Shown here: positions 1-6,799 of the stretch, piece after piece
Numbering within the stretch: position 1 is the first letter of the stretch
Layout of the letters: each line of letters opens with the position of its first letter
Source of the DNA: Fulvivirga aurantia
GTDB taxonomy: Bacteria; Bacteroidota; Bacteroidia; Cytophagales; Cyclobacteriaceae
Direction: 5' to 3'
Assembly (NCBI RefSeq): GCF_009711475.1
Contig: NZ_SMMD01000792.1
Location: forward strand, 1 to 8,375
Length of the DNA stretch: 8,375 bases
Notes under the pieces: model-generated
The model's input: the letters and a program-made list of their open reading frames with translations, nothing else
What the model was told of the DNA's origin: nothing
Databases searched by the model: none
Made by a program: the position numbers and the translations under genes

Positions 1-18
1 AAATTGAAGCCTTTTTTT
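1..18 (+). terminator. possible right half of an intrinsic terminator cut by the window edge
   Basis: On the plus strand GAAGCC at 6-11 is followed directly by seven T (12-18), which looks like the right arm and T-tract of an intrinsic terminator for a gene entering from the left. Read on the minus strand, the same bases follow the TAA of the small gene as an A-run and then GGCTTC, so the structure could serve both strands of a convergent pair. The left arm would lie outside the window, so the hairpin cannot be confirmed. Confidence 0.25.
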
Positions 19-358
19 ATTTCTGTGGTAGCTCTTTATGTTTGGAAGGGAACCATTCCTCCGTATCGAACCAACGCCATTTAAAATCTATTTCAATCAG
101 CTCTTCATTGCTTCTTGAAAGAATCCCTCTCGACTCTCCTGATCTTAATTCCAATGTATCGGTTACACATTGAAAATACAAATACACTTCCCTCTCACTT
201 ATTCTTTTTCCTATTACCGAACCGCTAAGAATACCCCCTCCTTTATACTTTCCCTGTATTACATTTTCAATTTCCTGGTATTCAAAGACTGTATCCTGAG
301 CTGACAATCCAGCACCATTTTCTATTACGCTGAACTTAGTCTTATTTAGCTTATACAT
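17..358 (-). CDS. small conserved protein of unknown function ('N-acetylglutamate synthase'-named family)
   Basis: A protein of 113 aa with no signal peptide, membrane segment or known catalytic motif. Its pattern, TVFEYQ (residues 23-28) followed by GKYKGGGILSGSVIG (36-50) and a beta-rich second half ending in a Trp-rich stretch (WRWFDTEEWF), matches from memory a family of roughly 110 aa proteins common in Bacteroidota. Many databases label that family 'N-acetylglutamate synthase'. Nothing here resembles an acetyltransferase fold, so I treat that name as unreliable. The regular Gly-X-Tyr-X-Gly-Gly strands suggest a small beta-barrel or beta-sheet protein; this is inference. The frame stays open to a GTG at 376, but that codon lies inside the terminator hairpin of the preceding gene, and the family normally begins near MYKL, so ATG at 358 is chosen. 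It lies downstream of the M16 pair and probably depends on its own promoter or on read-through. Confidence 0.75.
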   Translation of the reverse strand: MYKLNKTKFSVIENGAGLSAQDTVFEYQEIENVIQGKYKGGGILSGSVIGKRISEREVYLYFQCVTDTLELRSGESRGILSRSNEELIEIDFKWRWFDTEEWFPSKHKELPQK

Positions 359-363
359 ATCAT

Positions 364-396
364 AAAAAAACCTCACAGGAATTGCATCCCATGAGG
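364..396 (-). terminator. intrinsic terminator after the M16 peptidase pair
   Basis: Read on the minus strand, CCTCATGGGA (396-387) and TCCTGTGAGG (380-371) form a 10-bp stem with two G-T wobbles and a six-base loop, followed immediately by seven T (370-364). This is a standard Rho-independent terminator, starting 28 bases after the TAA of the 690-aa gene. It ends only five bases before the chosen ATG of the next small gene, which is unusually tight. Confidence 0.8.
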
Positions 397-424
397 CTTT
401 ATAAAAGTTAAATTTCTTTACTAA

Positions 425-2497
425 TTATTTTTGAAAGGCACTGTCGTCAACCGCACCATTTATTTCTACACTCTGAGTTTTAAGTACCATCTTCATACCT
501 CCACCCATTGGTTGTTTTATTACATGTGGAAACATTATTCCTTCAACCTCCTTATATTCTCCAATTTCAGTATCAGTAGCAACTTCTCCTTGAGGTGTAT
601 TAACAACTTTTGATTCACGTATTTTTAATCCTGACTTTGTATCGAAATAGTGAGTAGCTGTAGTTCCGCTAGGTAAAGTCACTTCTACCGCATAGGCATT
701 TGATCCTTCAATTTTCTCTACACCAACCAGCTTAGTCTCCACTTCTAGCTTCTCATATTGTAACTCTGGAAACATAATAGCCTGAAAAGCCATTTCCTTC
801 TTCATAGCTTCATTTACAGGCATTGATTGTCCCATTTGCATAGCTGAAGCTTCCTCTCCATCGTAAGTTTGTCTCATTGCTACAGTTCCACCCATTTTGG
901 CTTCCATCACAAACTTATTTGGCGCTTTTTTCACAAGCATCATATCAATCTGGTTGCCCATCATATCAGCACTCATCTTTGTTTTGATGGTATTTACAGA
1001 CTCTAGCTTCTCCTTACCTCCAATAGCATTGATATAGTCTTCAATCACTTTTTCAGCTGTAAGACCAGCTGGTAGTGCCATTTTTGCCGATGGCTCATAC
1101 TCATTTCCGTAAATATCAAAATACTTAACATCGCCAAACTGCTTTAGGCTTTCGGCTACTTCAGAGGCTTTCCCTACGATCACTATATTAGATTGCTCAG
1201 GCTTGATGTATTTGTTTGCCATGTTCTTCACATCATCAAGCGAAGTTTCTGATACATTCTTCAAATAGTTAGCATAATAGTCTTCTGGCAAGTCATAACG
1301 TGCTGAATTAATCGCAAAGTTTGCGATTGTCTGGGGGCTCTCTAGTGATCTTGCAAAACTACCTATGATTGAAGCTTTGGCTGCCATCAACTCTTTTTCT
1401 TCTACTGGCTCATTCTTTATTTTTTTAAGCTCGTATAAGAATTCATGAACCGCACTATCAGTAACTTCATTTCTTACGCTGGCACCAGCAGAAAAATTAC
1501 CTACAAGATCATCACTTGATAGACTAGATCTTGCTCCGTACGTGAAGGCTTTATCTTCACGAAGATTTTGCATTAGTCTTGAAGAAAAACCACCACCTAA
1601 AATTTGATTAAGCACTCTCGCCTTAATTACATCTGGATTACCCGGCTCTAGTGCAATCGGATAAGTAACATCTATCACAGACTGTACAGAAGAAGATCTG
1701 TCGACCATTGCTATGTAAGTACTCTCAGGAGCCTGAGGTGTTTCATAGGTTGGTTGTACTATTTCACCTTTTTCCCAATCGTTGAAATACTCCTTTACAA
1801 GACTTTTAGCCTCTTTTACAGAGATATCGCCTACTACAGCGAGATAACCCACATTAGGCTTAAAATACTTGTTGTAGTATGCTTTACAATCTTCAAGCGT
1901 AATGTTTTCAACCGTTTCCTCAGTTGTAAGCTCACCATATGGGTGATCTTTACTATATGTAACTACACTGCTCACATTATTAGCAATAGCACTCGGATCT
2001 TCCTTAGCGGCTGCAAGACCTGAAAGCGTTTGCTTTCTTATCTTCTCTAACTCGTCTTGAGGAAATGATGGATTGAATAAAACATCAGTCATCAATTCCA
2101 ATAGTTTTTCCTTATGCTTGGTAAGAGATGAAGCGAAAATACCATTTGAAGAAGTGCTTAATGAAGCTCCTATAAAATCGATTTCTTCATCGAGCTGCGC
2201 TTTTGTACGATTTGTGGTACCGCTTCTAAGTAGCTGGCCTGTTGTGCTTACATAACCTGCCTTATCACCTTCCATAATAGGCTCATTGTCTAAAATCAAA
2301 GAAAATGCTACACGAGGTATTTTATTGTTTTCTACAACAAAGACCTTTAGCCCATTTTTGAGTTCGAAAGACTGGTAATCTGCTATTTGTATTTCTGGAG
2401 CTGGTCCTGGCTCAGGAGCCACACTTCGATCGACCTGAGCAACTGCAGCAATCGACAGGCATAATACTGATAATATTGTTGATATAATGCTTTTCAT
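425..2497 (-). CDS. non-catalytic M16-family peptidase subunit with C-terminal LolA-like extension
   Basis: A 690-aa exported protein. Residues 1-20 form a signal peptide ending AVA|Q, followed by a Pro-rich linker (about 26-35). Two M16 (insulinase/MPP-like) domains follow, roughly 40-235 and 255-455. Where active members carry HxxEH, this chain has S84-T-T-G-Q88, so the zinc ligands are gone. In the second domain it keeps the Arg/Tyr pair, R313 and Y320, seven residues apart as in insulin-degrading enzyme (R824/Y831). This is the signature of the partner subunit in M16B heterodimers such as mitochondrial processing peptidase. Residues about 478-690 form an added beta-rich domain resembling LolA/lipoprotein-sorting folds, seen on other Bacteroidota M16 proteins. 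That domain is rich in methionine: 14 Met between 508 and 575. The start ATG lies one base after the stop of the catalytic subunit (TAAGATG), implying coupled translation and a fixed ratio. An intrinsic terminator follows. Substrate is unknown; location is inferred to be the periplasm. Confidence 0.9.
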   Translation of the reverse strand: MKSIISTILSVLCLSIAAVAQVDRSVAPEPGPAPEIQIADYQSFELKNGLKVFVVENNKIPRVAFSLILDNEPIMEGDKAGYVSTTGQLLRSGTTNRTKAQLDEEIDFIGASLSTSSNGIFASSLTKHKEKLLELMTDVLFNPSFPQDELEKIRKQTLSGLAAAKEDPSAIANNVSSVVTYSKDHPYGELTTEETVENITLEDCKAYYNKYFKPNVGYLAVVGDISVKEAKSLVKEYFNDWEKGEIVQPTYETPQAPESTYIAMVDRSSSVQSVIDVTYPIALEPGNPDVIKARVLNQILGGGFSSRLMQNLREDKAFTYGARSSLSSDDLVGNFSAGASVRNEVTDSAVHEFLYELKKIKNEPVEEKELMAAKASIIGSFARSLESPQTIANFAINSARYDLPEDYYANYLKNVSETSLDDVKNMANKYIKPEQSNIVIVGKASEVAESLKQFGDVKYFDIYGNEYEPSAKMALPAGLTAEKVIEDYINAIGGKEKLESVNTIKTKMSADMMGNQIDMMLVKKAPNKFVMEAKMGGTVAMRQTYDGEEASAMQMGQSMPVNEAMKKEMAFQAIMFPELQYEKLEVETKLVGVEKIEGSNAYAVEVTLPSGTTATHYFDTKSGLKIRESKVVNTPQGEVATDTEIGEYKEVEGIMFPHVIKQPMGGGMKMVLKTQSVEINGAVDDSAFQK

Positions 2498-2498
2498 C

Positions 2499-3857
2499 TT
2501 AATTGTCGGTTTTGAGTTTTAATTCTTCAGGTTTGTTTTTAGCTGACTCAGGTAAGTAGTAAAGTACAACTCGATTGTTTCTATTGAGGTACTTGTTGGC
2601 AACATTCTTGATATCTTCTCTGGTTACATCCATATACTTCTCAATTTCTGTATTGATTAGATTGGCATCTCCAAAATAGACATGGTAGTTAGCCAGGTTT
2701 TCTGCAATACCTGTAACTGTGCTGTTGCCAGAAACAATGTTGTTTTCTACCTGATTACGAATTTTCTGAAACTCTTTCTCTGTAATAAGCTCATTTTGAA
2801 CTTTCTCAATCTCTTCGTCCATTCCCTCTTCAAGGTCCTCAAGGCTTACACCCATATTGGCCAGACCAAATGTGAGATAAAGACCAGGATCCTCAGAACC
2901 AAAAGGTATAGCTAAAACCTGAAGTGCTTTCTGATCTTCATCGACAAGCTTTTTATACATTCTGCTGCTTTGTCCACCTGATAGCAAAGTGCTAAGCATA
3001 TTGAGCGCGTAATAATCGTCAGTGCCTTGTGCAGGCATATGGTAAGCCTGTATTACTGCAGGAAGTTGAATTTTGTCGTATACAACGTCTCTGATTTCTT
3101 CTTTTTGCTCTGGCTCAACGATATCCGGTCGAGGTATCTCATTGCCACCACGAGGTATGTCTGCAAAATATTTGTCTATCAGCTCTCTTGTCTCTTTGAT
3201 GTCGATATCACCAGCAATTGAAAGCGTTGCATTCTCAGGCACATAAAAAGTCTTATAGAAATCCATAAACTCATCTAAAGAAGCAGCATTTAAGTGATCC
3301 ATAGATCCAATAGTAGTCCAACGATAAGGGTGCTCTTTGTAAGCTCTTTTGCTTATTTCCTCCAGTATAGAACCGTATGGTCGGTTATCTACTCTTTGCC
3401 TTTTTTCTTCCTTTACAACTTCTCTTTGAGTTTCTACACCTACTTCATCAATATTGGCATGTAGTAGTCTCTCTGACTCTAACCACAGACCTAACTCAAG
3501 TTGGTTTGATGGTAGAATTTCGTAGTAATATGTTCTGTCGTTTGATGTGTTTGCATTGTTTACACCACCCGCATTGGTAATGTATTTATCAAACTCTCCT
3601 CTCTTGATATTCTTTGATCCTTCAAATAACAAATGCTCAAAGAAATGAGCAAAACCTGTTCTTTCAGGGTCTTCATTTTTAGAACCAACATGGTACATAA
3701 TAGATACTGCCACTATTGGCGTGGAGTTGTCTTGATGAAGAATAACGTGCATTCCGTTATCCAGGTCATACTCAGTAAATTCTATTTCGTTTGCCTGTGC
3801 TATTACCAGCACAATAGCAGCAAAAAACAGAACTAATGTTAAAATTGATTTTTGCAT
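2499..3857 (-). CDS. catalytic M16-family zinc metallopeptidase
   Basis: A 452-aa exported peptidase. Residues 1-20 are a signal peptide (hydrophobic 5-19, cleavage at VIA|Q). The zinc site is complete: H71-F-F-E74-H75 in a typical GFAHFFEHLLFEG context, with E151 in QREVVKEEKR as the third ligand, 76 residues after H75 as in beta-MPP. The first M16 domain spans about 25-215, the second about 225-430. In the second domain SSRMYKKLVDEDQ has Val (305) where an Arg is needed and no matching Tyr, so this chain cannot form a full active site alone. The next gene supplies the missing Arg/Tyr pair, which argues for a heterodimer. At about 450 aa it is one half the size of single-chain M16 enzymes. 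It follows the PfkB kinase by 24 bases and runs into its partner across a single-base gap. M16B enzymes degrade or process peptides inside a closed chamber; the specific substrate here cannot be deduced. Location is inferred to be the periplasm. Confidence 0.93.
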   Translation of the reverse strand: MQKSILTLVLFFAAIVLVIAQANEIEFTEYDLDNGMHVILHQDNSTPIVAVSIMYHVGSKNEDPERTGFAHFFEHLLFEGSKNIKRGEFDKYITNAGGVNNANTSNDRTYYYEILPSNQLELGLWLESERLLHANIDEVGVETQREVVKEEKRQRVDNRPYGSILEEISKRAYKEHPYRWTTIGSMDHLNAASLDEFMDFYKTFYVPENATLSIAGDIDIKETRELIDKYFADIPRGGNEIPRPDIVEPEQKEEIRDVVYDKIQLPAVIQAYHMPAQGTDDYYALNMLSTLLSGGQSSRMYKKLVDEDQKALQVLAIPFGSEDPGLYLTFGLANMGVSLEDLEEGMDEEIEKVQNELITEKEFQKIRNQVENNIVSGNSTVTGIAENLANYHVYFGDANLINTEIEKYMDVTREDIKNVANKYLNRNNRVVLYYLPESAKNKPEELKLKTDN

Positions 3858-3881
3858 TGTTTATGGTTTAGGGTTGTTTAT

Positions 3882-4886
3882 TTAATTATTGTCGAAAAGG
3901 TGGTTTAGTACCTCTTTAGCTTCATGCCACTGTAATCGTGGCCCAAACTTAGCTACTACTTTTGAAGAAGCCAGACTCGCAATCTTACCGGCTTCAGCAT
4001 AACTATGGCCGTGAGTTATACCATATAAAAAGGCGCCTGCAAACATATCTCCAGCTCCGTTGGTATCTACTGCTTTTACCGCGTACGGTTCTATGTCAAT
4101 GAAAGTATCTCCATCATATATCATAGCGCCATTTGCTCCTTGAGTGATCACAAATTTCTTAGCCGCTTTTTTTAGCTCTTCTCGTGCTTCGGCAATAGTA
4201 GGCTTATCTGTAAAAAGCATGGCTTCTTCCTCATTGCAGAATAGTAAGTCTACACTTGAGCCTACCACTTCTTCCATTTGGCTTTTAAAGTATTTAACCA
4301 TACTTGGATCAGAAAATGTAAGCGCCACTTTCACACCAGCGTCTTCAGCCATCTTCTTAGCAGTTTTCATAGCTTCTAAGCCATTTTCAGAGGTTACCAG
4401 ATAACCTTCAATATATATGTAGGTAGAGTCTCTTAGTGCCTGCTCATTTATTTCTTTAGTAGAGTAGGTTGCGGTAATGCCTAGAAAGGTATTCATGGTG
4501 CGGTTGGCATCCGGTGTTGTCATAACCAGACACTTCCCTGTAATCCCCTCAGGTGCTGTATCATCCGTAAGATTAGTATCTACGCCATTGTCACCCAGAT
4601 CTTTCAGGTAAAACTTGCCCATGGCATCATTTGCTACTTTACAGGAGTAATAGCAATTACCACCAAACTGACTGGCTGCGATAATTGAGTTGGCCGCTGA
4701 GCCCCCGCATGCCTTACTACTTTTAGATATATCTATACCTTCACTTAACTCAAACTGACGATCAGCATCTACCAAAGTCATCAGTCCTTTTTCAACTTTA
4801 TAGTCTTCTAAAAATTTATCGTCTACCTCTGTAACGATATCTACCAAGGCATTTCCAATGCCATATACATCATACTTTTTACTCAT
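3882..4886 (-). CDS. PfkB-family carbohydrate kinase, probable adenosine kinase
   Basis: A 334-aa cytoplasmic kinase with no signal peptide or membrane segment. PfkB signatures are intact: the N-terminal GNALVDIV with D16 in the substrate site, GGSAAN (61-66) of the first signature, N218-E-E-E221 as the NxxE Mg/ATP motif, and DTNGAGD (274-280) of the second signature, with D280 as catalytic base. The C-terminal VVAKFGPRL (310-318) and overall length fit bacterial adenosine kinases, which make AMP from adenosine and ATP in purine salvage. A ribokinase- or fructokinase-type specificity cannot be excluded from sequence reading alone, so the substrate is less certain than the fold. The gene lies 60 bases downstream of the phosphodiesterase and 24 bases upstream of the catalytic M16 gene. 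The upstream gap holds no clear terminator or TAnnTTTG-type Bacteroidota promoter, so its transcription may be shared with its neighbours. Confidence 0.85.
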   Translation of the reverse strand: MSKKYDVYGIGNALVDIVTEVDDKFLEDYKVEKGLMTLVDADRQFELSEGIDISKSSKACGGSAANSIIAASQFGGNCYYSCKVANDAMGKFYLKDLGDNGVDTNLTDDTAPEGITGKCLVMTTPDANRTMNTFLGITATYSTKEINEQALRDSTYIYIEGYLVTSENGLEAMKTAKKMAEDAGVKVALTFSDPSMVKYFKSQMEEVVGSSVDLLFCNEEEAMLFTDKPTIAEAREELKKAAKKFVITQGANGAMIYDGDTFIDIEPYAVKAVDTNGAGDMFAGAFLYGITHGHSYAEAGKIASLASSKVVAKFGPRLQWHEAKEVLNHLFDNN

Positions 4887-4946
4887 ATATTTTGATTTAG
4901 GATTTCACTAAGTTAAAACTCTTTCTTCCACTATTAAAACGAAGTG

Positions 4947-5852
4947 TTAGTCAGTGGTTTGTTGAGGTGTTAAACCGGCATTTTTGGCCCGGTTAGGATA
5001 GTCTGTGATTATTCCATCTACCCCCCACTCTACCAGTTGTAGCATTTCTTCAGGATTGTTAACCGTCCAGGGAATTACTTTGATATCTATCTCGTGAAGT
5101 TTTTCAATTTTCTTCTTTGACAGCAATTTGTAGTAGGGACTATAAATTGCAGGCTTAAAGCCTAGACTAGCCAAATTCGTTTCAACAGATCTGCTGTTTT
5201 CCACTAAGGCTGCCAGCCTCACTTCAGGATAATTTTCATTCCAATAGCGGAGAACCCGGAAGTCAAATGATTGAATAATAACTCGCTCCCAGGGTAGGTA
5301 CTGATCAATTAAATCATACACTATTTTAGAAAACTCTTTAGGTGTAGGATGATAGGTGTTATCACCTGCCGGACTACTCTTGAGCTCGATATTATAGTCA
5401 ACCTCAAATTGACTGTAACTTTTGATGTGCCATTCGGCAGATTTAATGACATCTGACAAAAGTGGTTTACTTGTTTTGATTTTTTCTTGCTCCGGAAACC
5501 TTTTAACGGGCAGGGACCCACAATCAAACTGACTCACCTCCTCATAAGTCATTTTGTAAATGTTGAGGCTTTTCTCATCAGATTCAGAAATTTTTGTACT
5601 GTCTGGTTTGAGGCAATTGGCATGTGAAATCCAAGGCTCATGGGTAACTACAACTTGTCCATCTTTGGTAATAGCTACATCCAGCTCAAGAGTGGTAACA
5701 CCCTGATCTAGCGCATATATAAAAGCGGGAATAGTGTTTTCAGGCATCATACCCCGGGCACCACGATGCCCTTGAATGTCGATTGATATTGATTGTGCTG
5801 CCACTGTATTATAGACACATATACATATCAAAAATAATTTAATCACTCTCAT
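4947..5852 (-). CDS. exported glycerophosphodiester phosphodiesterase
   Basis: A 301-aa protein of the GDPD family (TIM barrel), which hydrolyses glycerophosphodiesters to glycerol 3-phosphate and an alcohol. Residues 1-19 are a signal peptide ending VAA|Q; neither Cys10 nor Cys12 sits in a lipobox, so a soluble periplasmic protein is expected. Catalytic motifs appear in order: H29-R-G, PENT (37-40), metal ligands E56 and D58 in LELDV, catalytic H71 in VTHEP, E156 and K158 in NIELK, Q194 in IIQSFDF, PWTVN (261-265) and GVDGIITDYP (277-286). No key residue is missing. Between the H71 and E156 motifs lies the usual GDPD insertion, here with C80 and C111, which could form a disulfide in the periplasm (inference). 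The start ATG at 5852 is the only one compatible with the signal peptide. It follows the FGE-like lipoprotein by 71 bases. It may recycle phospholipid head groups or act on phosphodiester-linked glycans; the sequence does not decide. Confidence 0.92.
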   Translation of the reverse strand: MRVIKLFLICICVYNTVAAQSISIDIQGHRGARGMMPENTIPAFIYALDQGVTTLELDVAITKDGQVVVTHEPWISHANCLKPDSTKISESDEKSLNIYKMTYEEVSQFDCGSLPVKRFPEQEKIKTSKPLLSDVIKSAEWHIKSYSQFEVDYNIELKSSPAGDNTYHPTPKEFSKIVYDLIDQYLPWERVIIQSFDFRVLRYWNENYPEVRLAALVENSRSVETNLASLGFKPAIYSPYYKLLSKKKIEKLHEIDIKVIPWTVNNPEEMLQLVEWGVDGIITDYPNRAKNAGLTPQQTTD

Positions 5853-5923
5853 AATTCCCCGATTTAGTGGTTTTATACGAAACTACAAAATCTAGTATTA
5901 TCAGATTATGAATTATGGCGTGC

Positions 5924-6799
5924 TTAAATATCTTGAGCGCAGCGAAAACCCATATGAAAATTGGAAGTTTCCTGACTTGTAAATTGACGAGCCGTAACTC
6001 TATAGCCGTGGCAAACTGTAGAATCACACATAAAAGATCCACCTCTTATGACCTTTAGCCGTGGATCTATATGTTTGTTTTCAGGTAAATTTCCATATAA
6101 CATGTAAGTGTCGGAGCACCACTCCCATACATTACCTCCCATATCTGATAAGCCGCATTGTGTAATTCCAAAACTACCGACTGGAGAGGTATACCGATAC
6201 CCGTCTTTTGCTGTATTTACAAATGGGAATGCGCCTTGCCAGACATTGGCCTGAAACTCACCTTCACTATCGGCTAATTGATCTCCCCAGCTATATTTAT
6301 TGCTGGTGTTTTCTCCATTTTTGGCTGCATATTCCCATTCAATTTCTGTAGGTAATCGCTTACCAGCCCATCTGGCGTAGGCATTGGCGTCATTCCAACT
6401 TACATGGGTAACAGGGTGGTCGGGTGCTGCTGCGGGCTCCTCAGGACCAAAAGGGTGTTGCCAGGTTACACCATCAACCATTTTATAATGCCCCTTACTG
6501 AATTCAAATAATGCCGAGTTGCCAAATTTTTCAGCATCCGTCTCATAACCAGTAGCCAGGACAAATTTTTTAAATTGGCCCACAGTAACAGGGTGCTTAT
6601 CTATTAAAAAGGCTTTTACCTCCGTTTCAAATATAGGAGCTTCATTTGGCAGCCCTTTTTCAGAGCCAATTTCGATTTCCCCAGCCGAAAAGTATACCAT
6701 CCCTTCCGGTGGGGTGGGTTGAGCACAAGAAACCATTAAAACACTGATCGCGATTAACCACCAGTGCCCCCAGGATTTGACTTCTTCATTGGAATTCAT
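5924..6799 (-). CDS. formylglycine-generating enzyme (FGE/SUMF1) family lipoprotein
   Basis: A 291-aa protein from the chosen start (residues numbered from there). A signal peptide with hydrophobic WLIAISVLMVS ends at lipobox MVSC, giving Cys25 as the lipidated residue. The rest is one FGE-sulfatase domain: HPVTVGQFKKF near 69-79, HPVTHVSWNDANAYARWAGK (128-147), RLPTEIEWEYAA, then GGNVWEWCSD (222-231) and RGGSFMC...C. C258 and C263 are five residues apart and align with the catalytic copper-binding pair C336/C341 of human SUMF1; S255 aligns with the neighbouring serine. Many family members in bacteria lack these cysteines, so retention favours real formylglycine formation on sulfatases, acting outside the cytoplasm. 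Its substrate is not in the window. The start at 6799 shares TAATG with the stop of the sugar porter; an in-frame ATG at 6817 would add six residues (MAKKGV) and lengthen the signal peptide's N-region. Without the target assay, a structural or other oxidase role remains possible. Confidence 0.88.
   Translation of the reverse strand: MNSNEEVKSWGHWWLIAISVLMVSCAQPTPPEGMVYFSAGEIEIGSEKGLPNEAPIFETEVKAFLIDKHPVTVGQFKKFVLATGYETDAEKFGNSALFEFSKGHYKMVDGVTWQHPFGPEEPAAAPDHPVTHVSWNDANAYARWAGKRLPTEIEWEYAAKNGENTSNKYSWGDQLADSEGEFQANVWQGAFPFVNTAKDGYRYTSPVGSFGITQCGLSDMGGNVWEWCSDTYMLYGNLPENKHIDPRLKVIRGGSFMCDSTVCHGYRVTARQFTSQETSNFHMGFRCAQDI

Noticed and set aside
359..376. GTG start at 376 for the small left-edge gene
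   Set aside because: The GTG lies within the right arm of the terminator stem and would add MRFFYD, which the family does not have; ATG at 358 fits better.
2682..2915. Plus-strand open frames of 60-90 codons lying opposite the M16 genes, the kinase and the porter (for example 1754-2023, 2073-2255, 2682-2915, 4144-4404, 7364-7597, 7820-8044)
   Set aside because: All lie inside strong minus-strand genes with clear family motifs, and their translations show no recognisable domain; they are antisense shadows.
3882..5852. Phosphodiesterase plus adenosine kinase as a dedicated nucleotide- or lipid-salvage pathway
   Set aside because: The products of one are not substrates of the other, the gaps are ordinary, and one enzyme is periplasmic while the other is cytoplasmic; adjacency alone does not support a pathway.
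5853..5923. Possible promoter (TAGATTTTG, close to TAnnTTTG) or terminator between the FGE-like gene and the phosphodiesterase
   Set aside because: The -7-like element is off by one base with no matching -33 TTTG at the right distance, and the only inverted repeat is a 4-bp stem without a T-run.
5839..6042. A 67-codon minus-strand frame spanning the FGE/phosphodiesterase gap
   Set aside because: It overlaps the FGE active-site coding region and the start of the phosphodiesterase in another frame; its hydrophobic stretch comes from AT-rich sequence and no start signal supports it.
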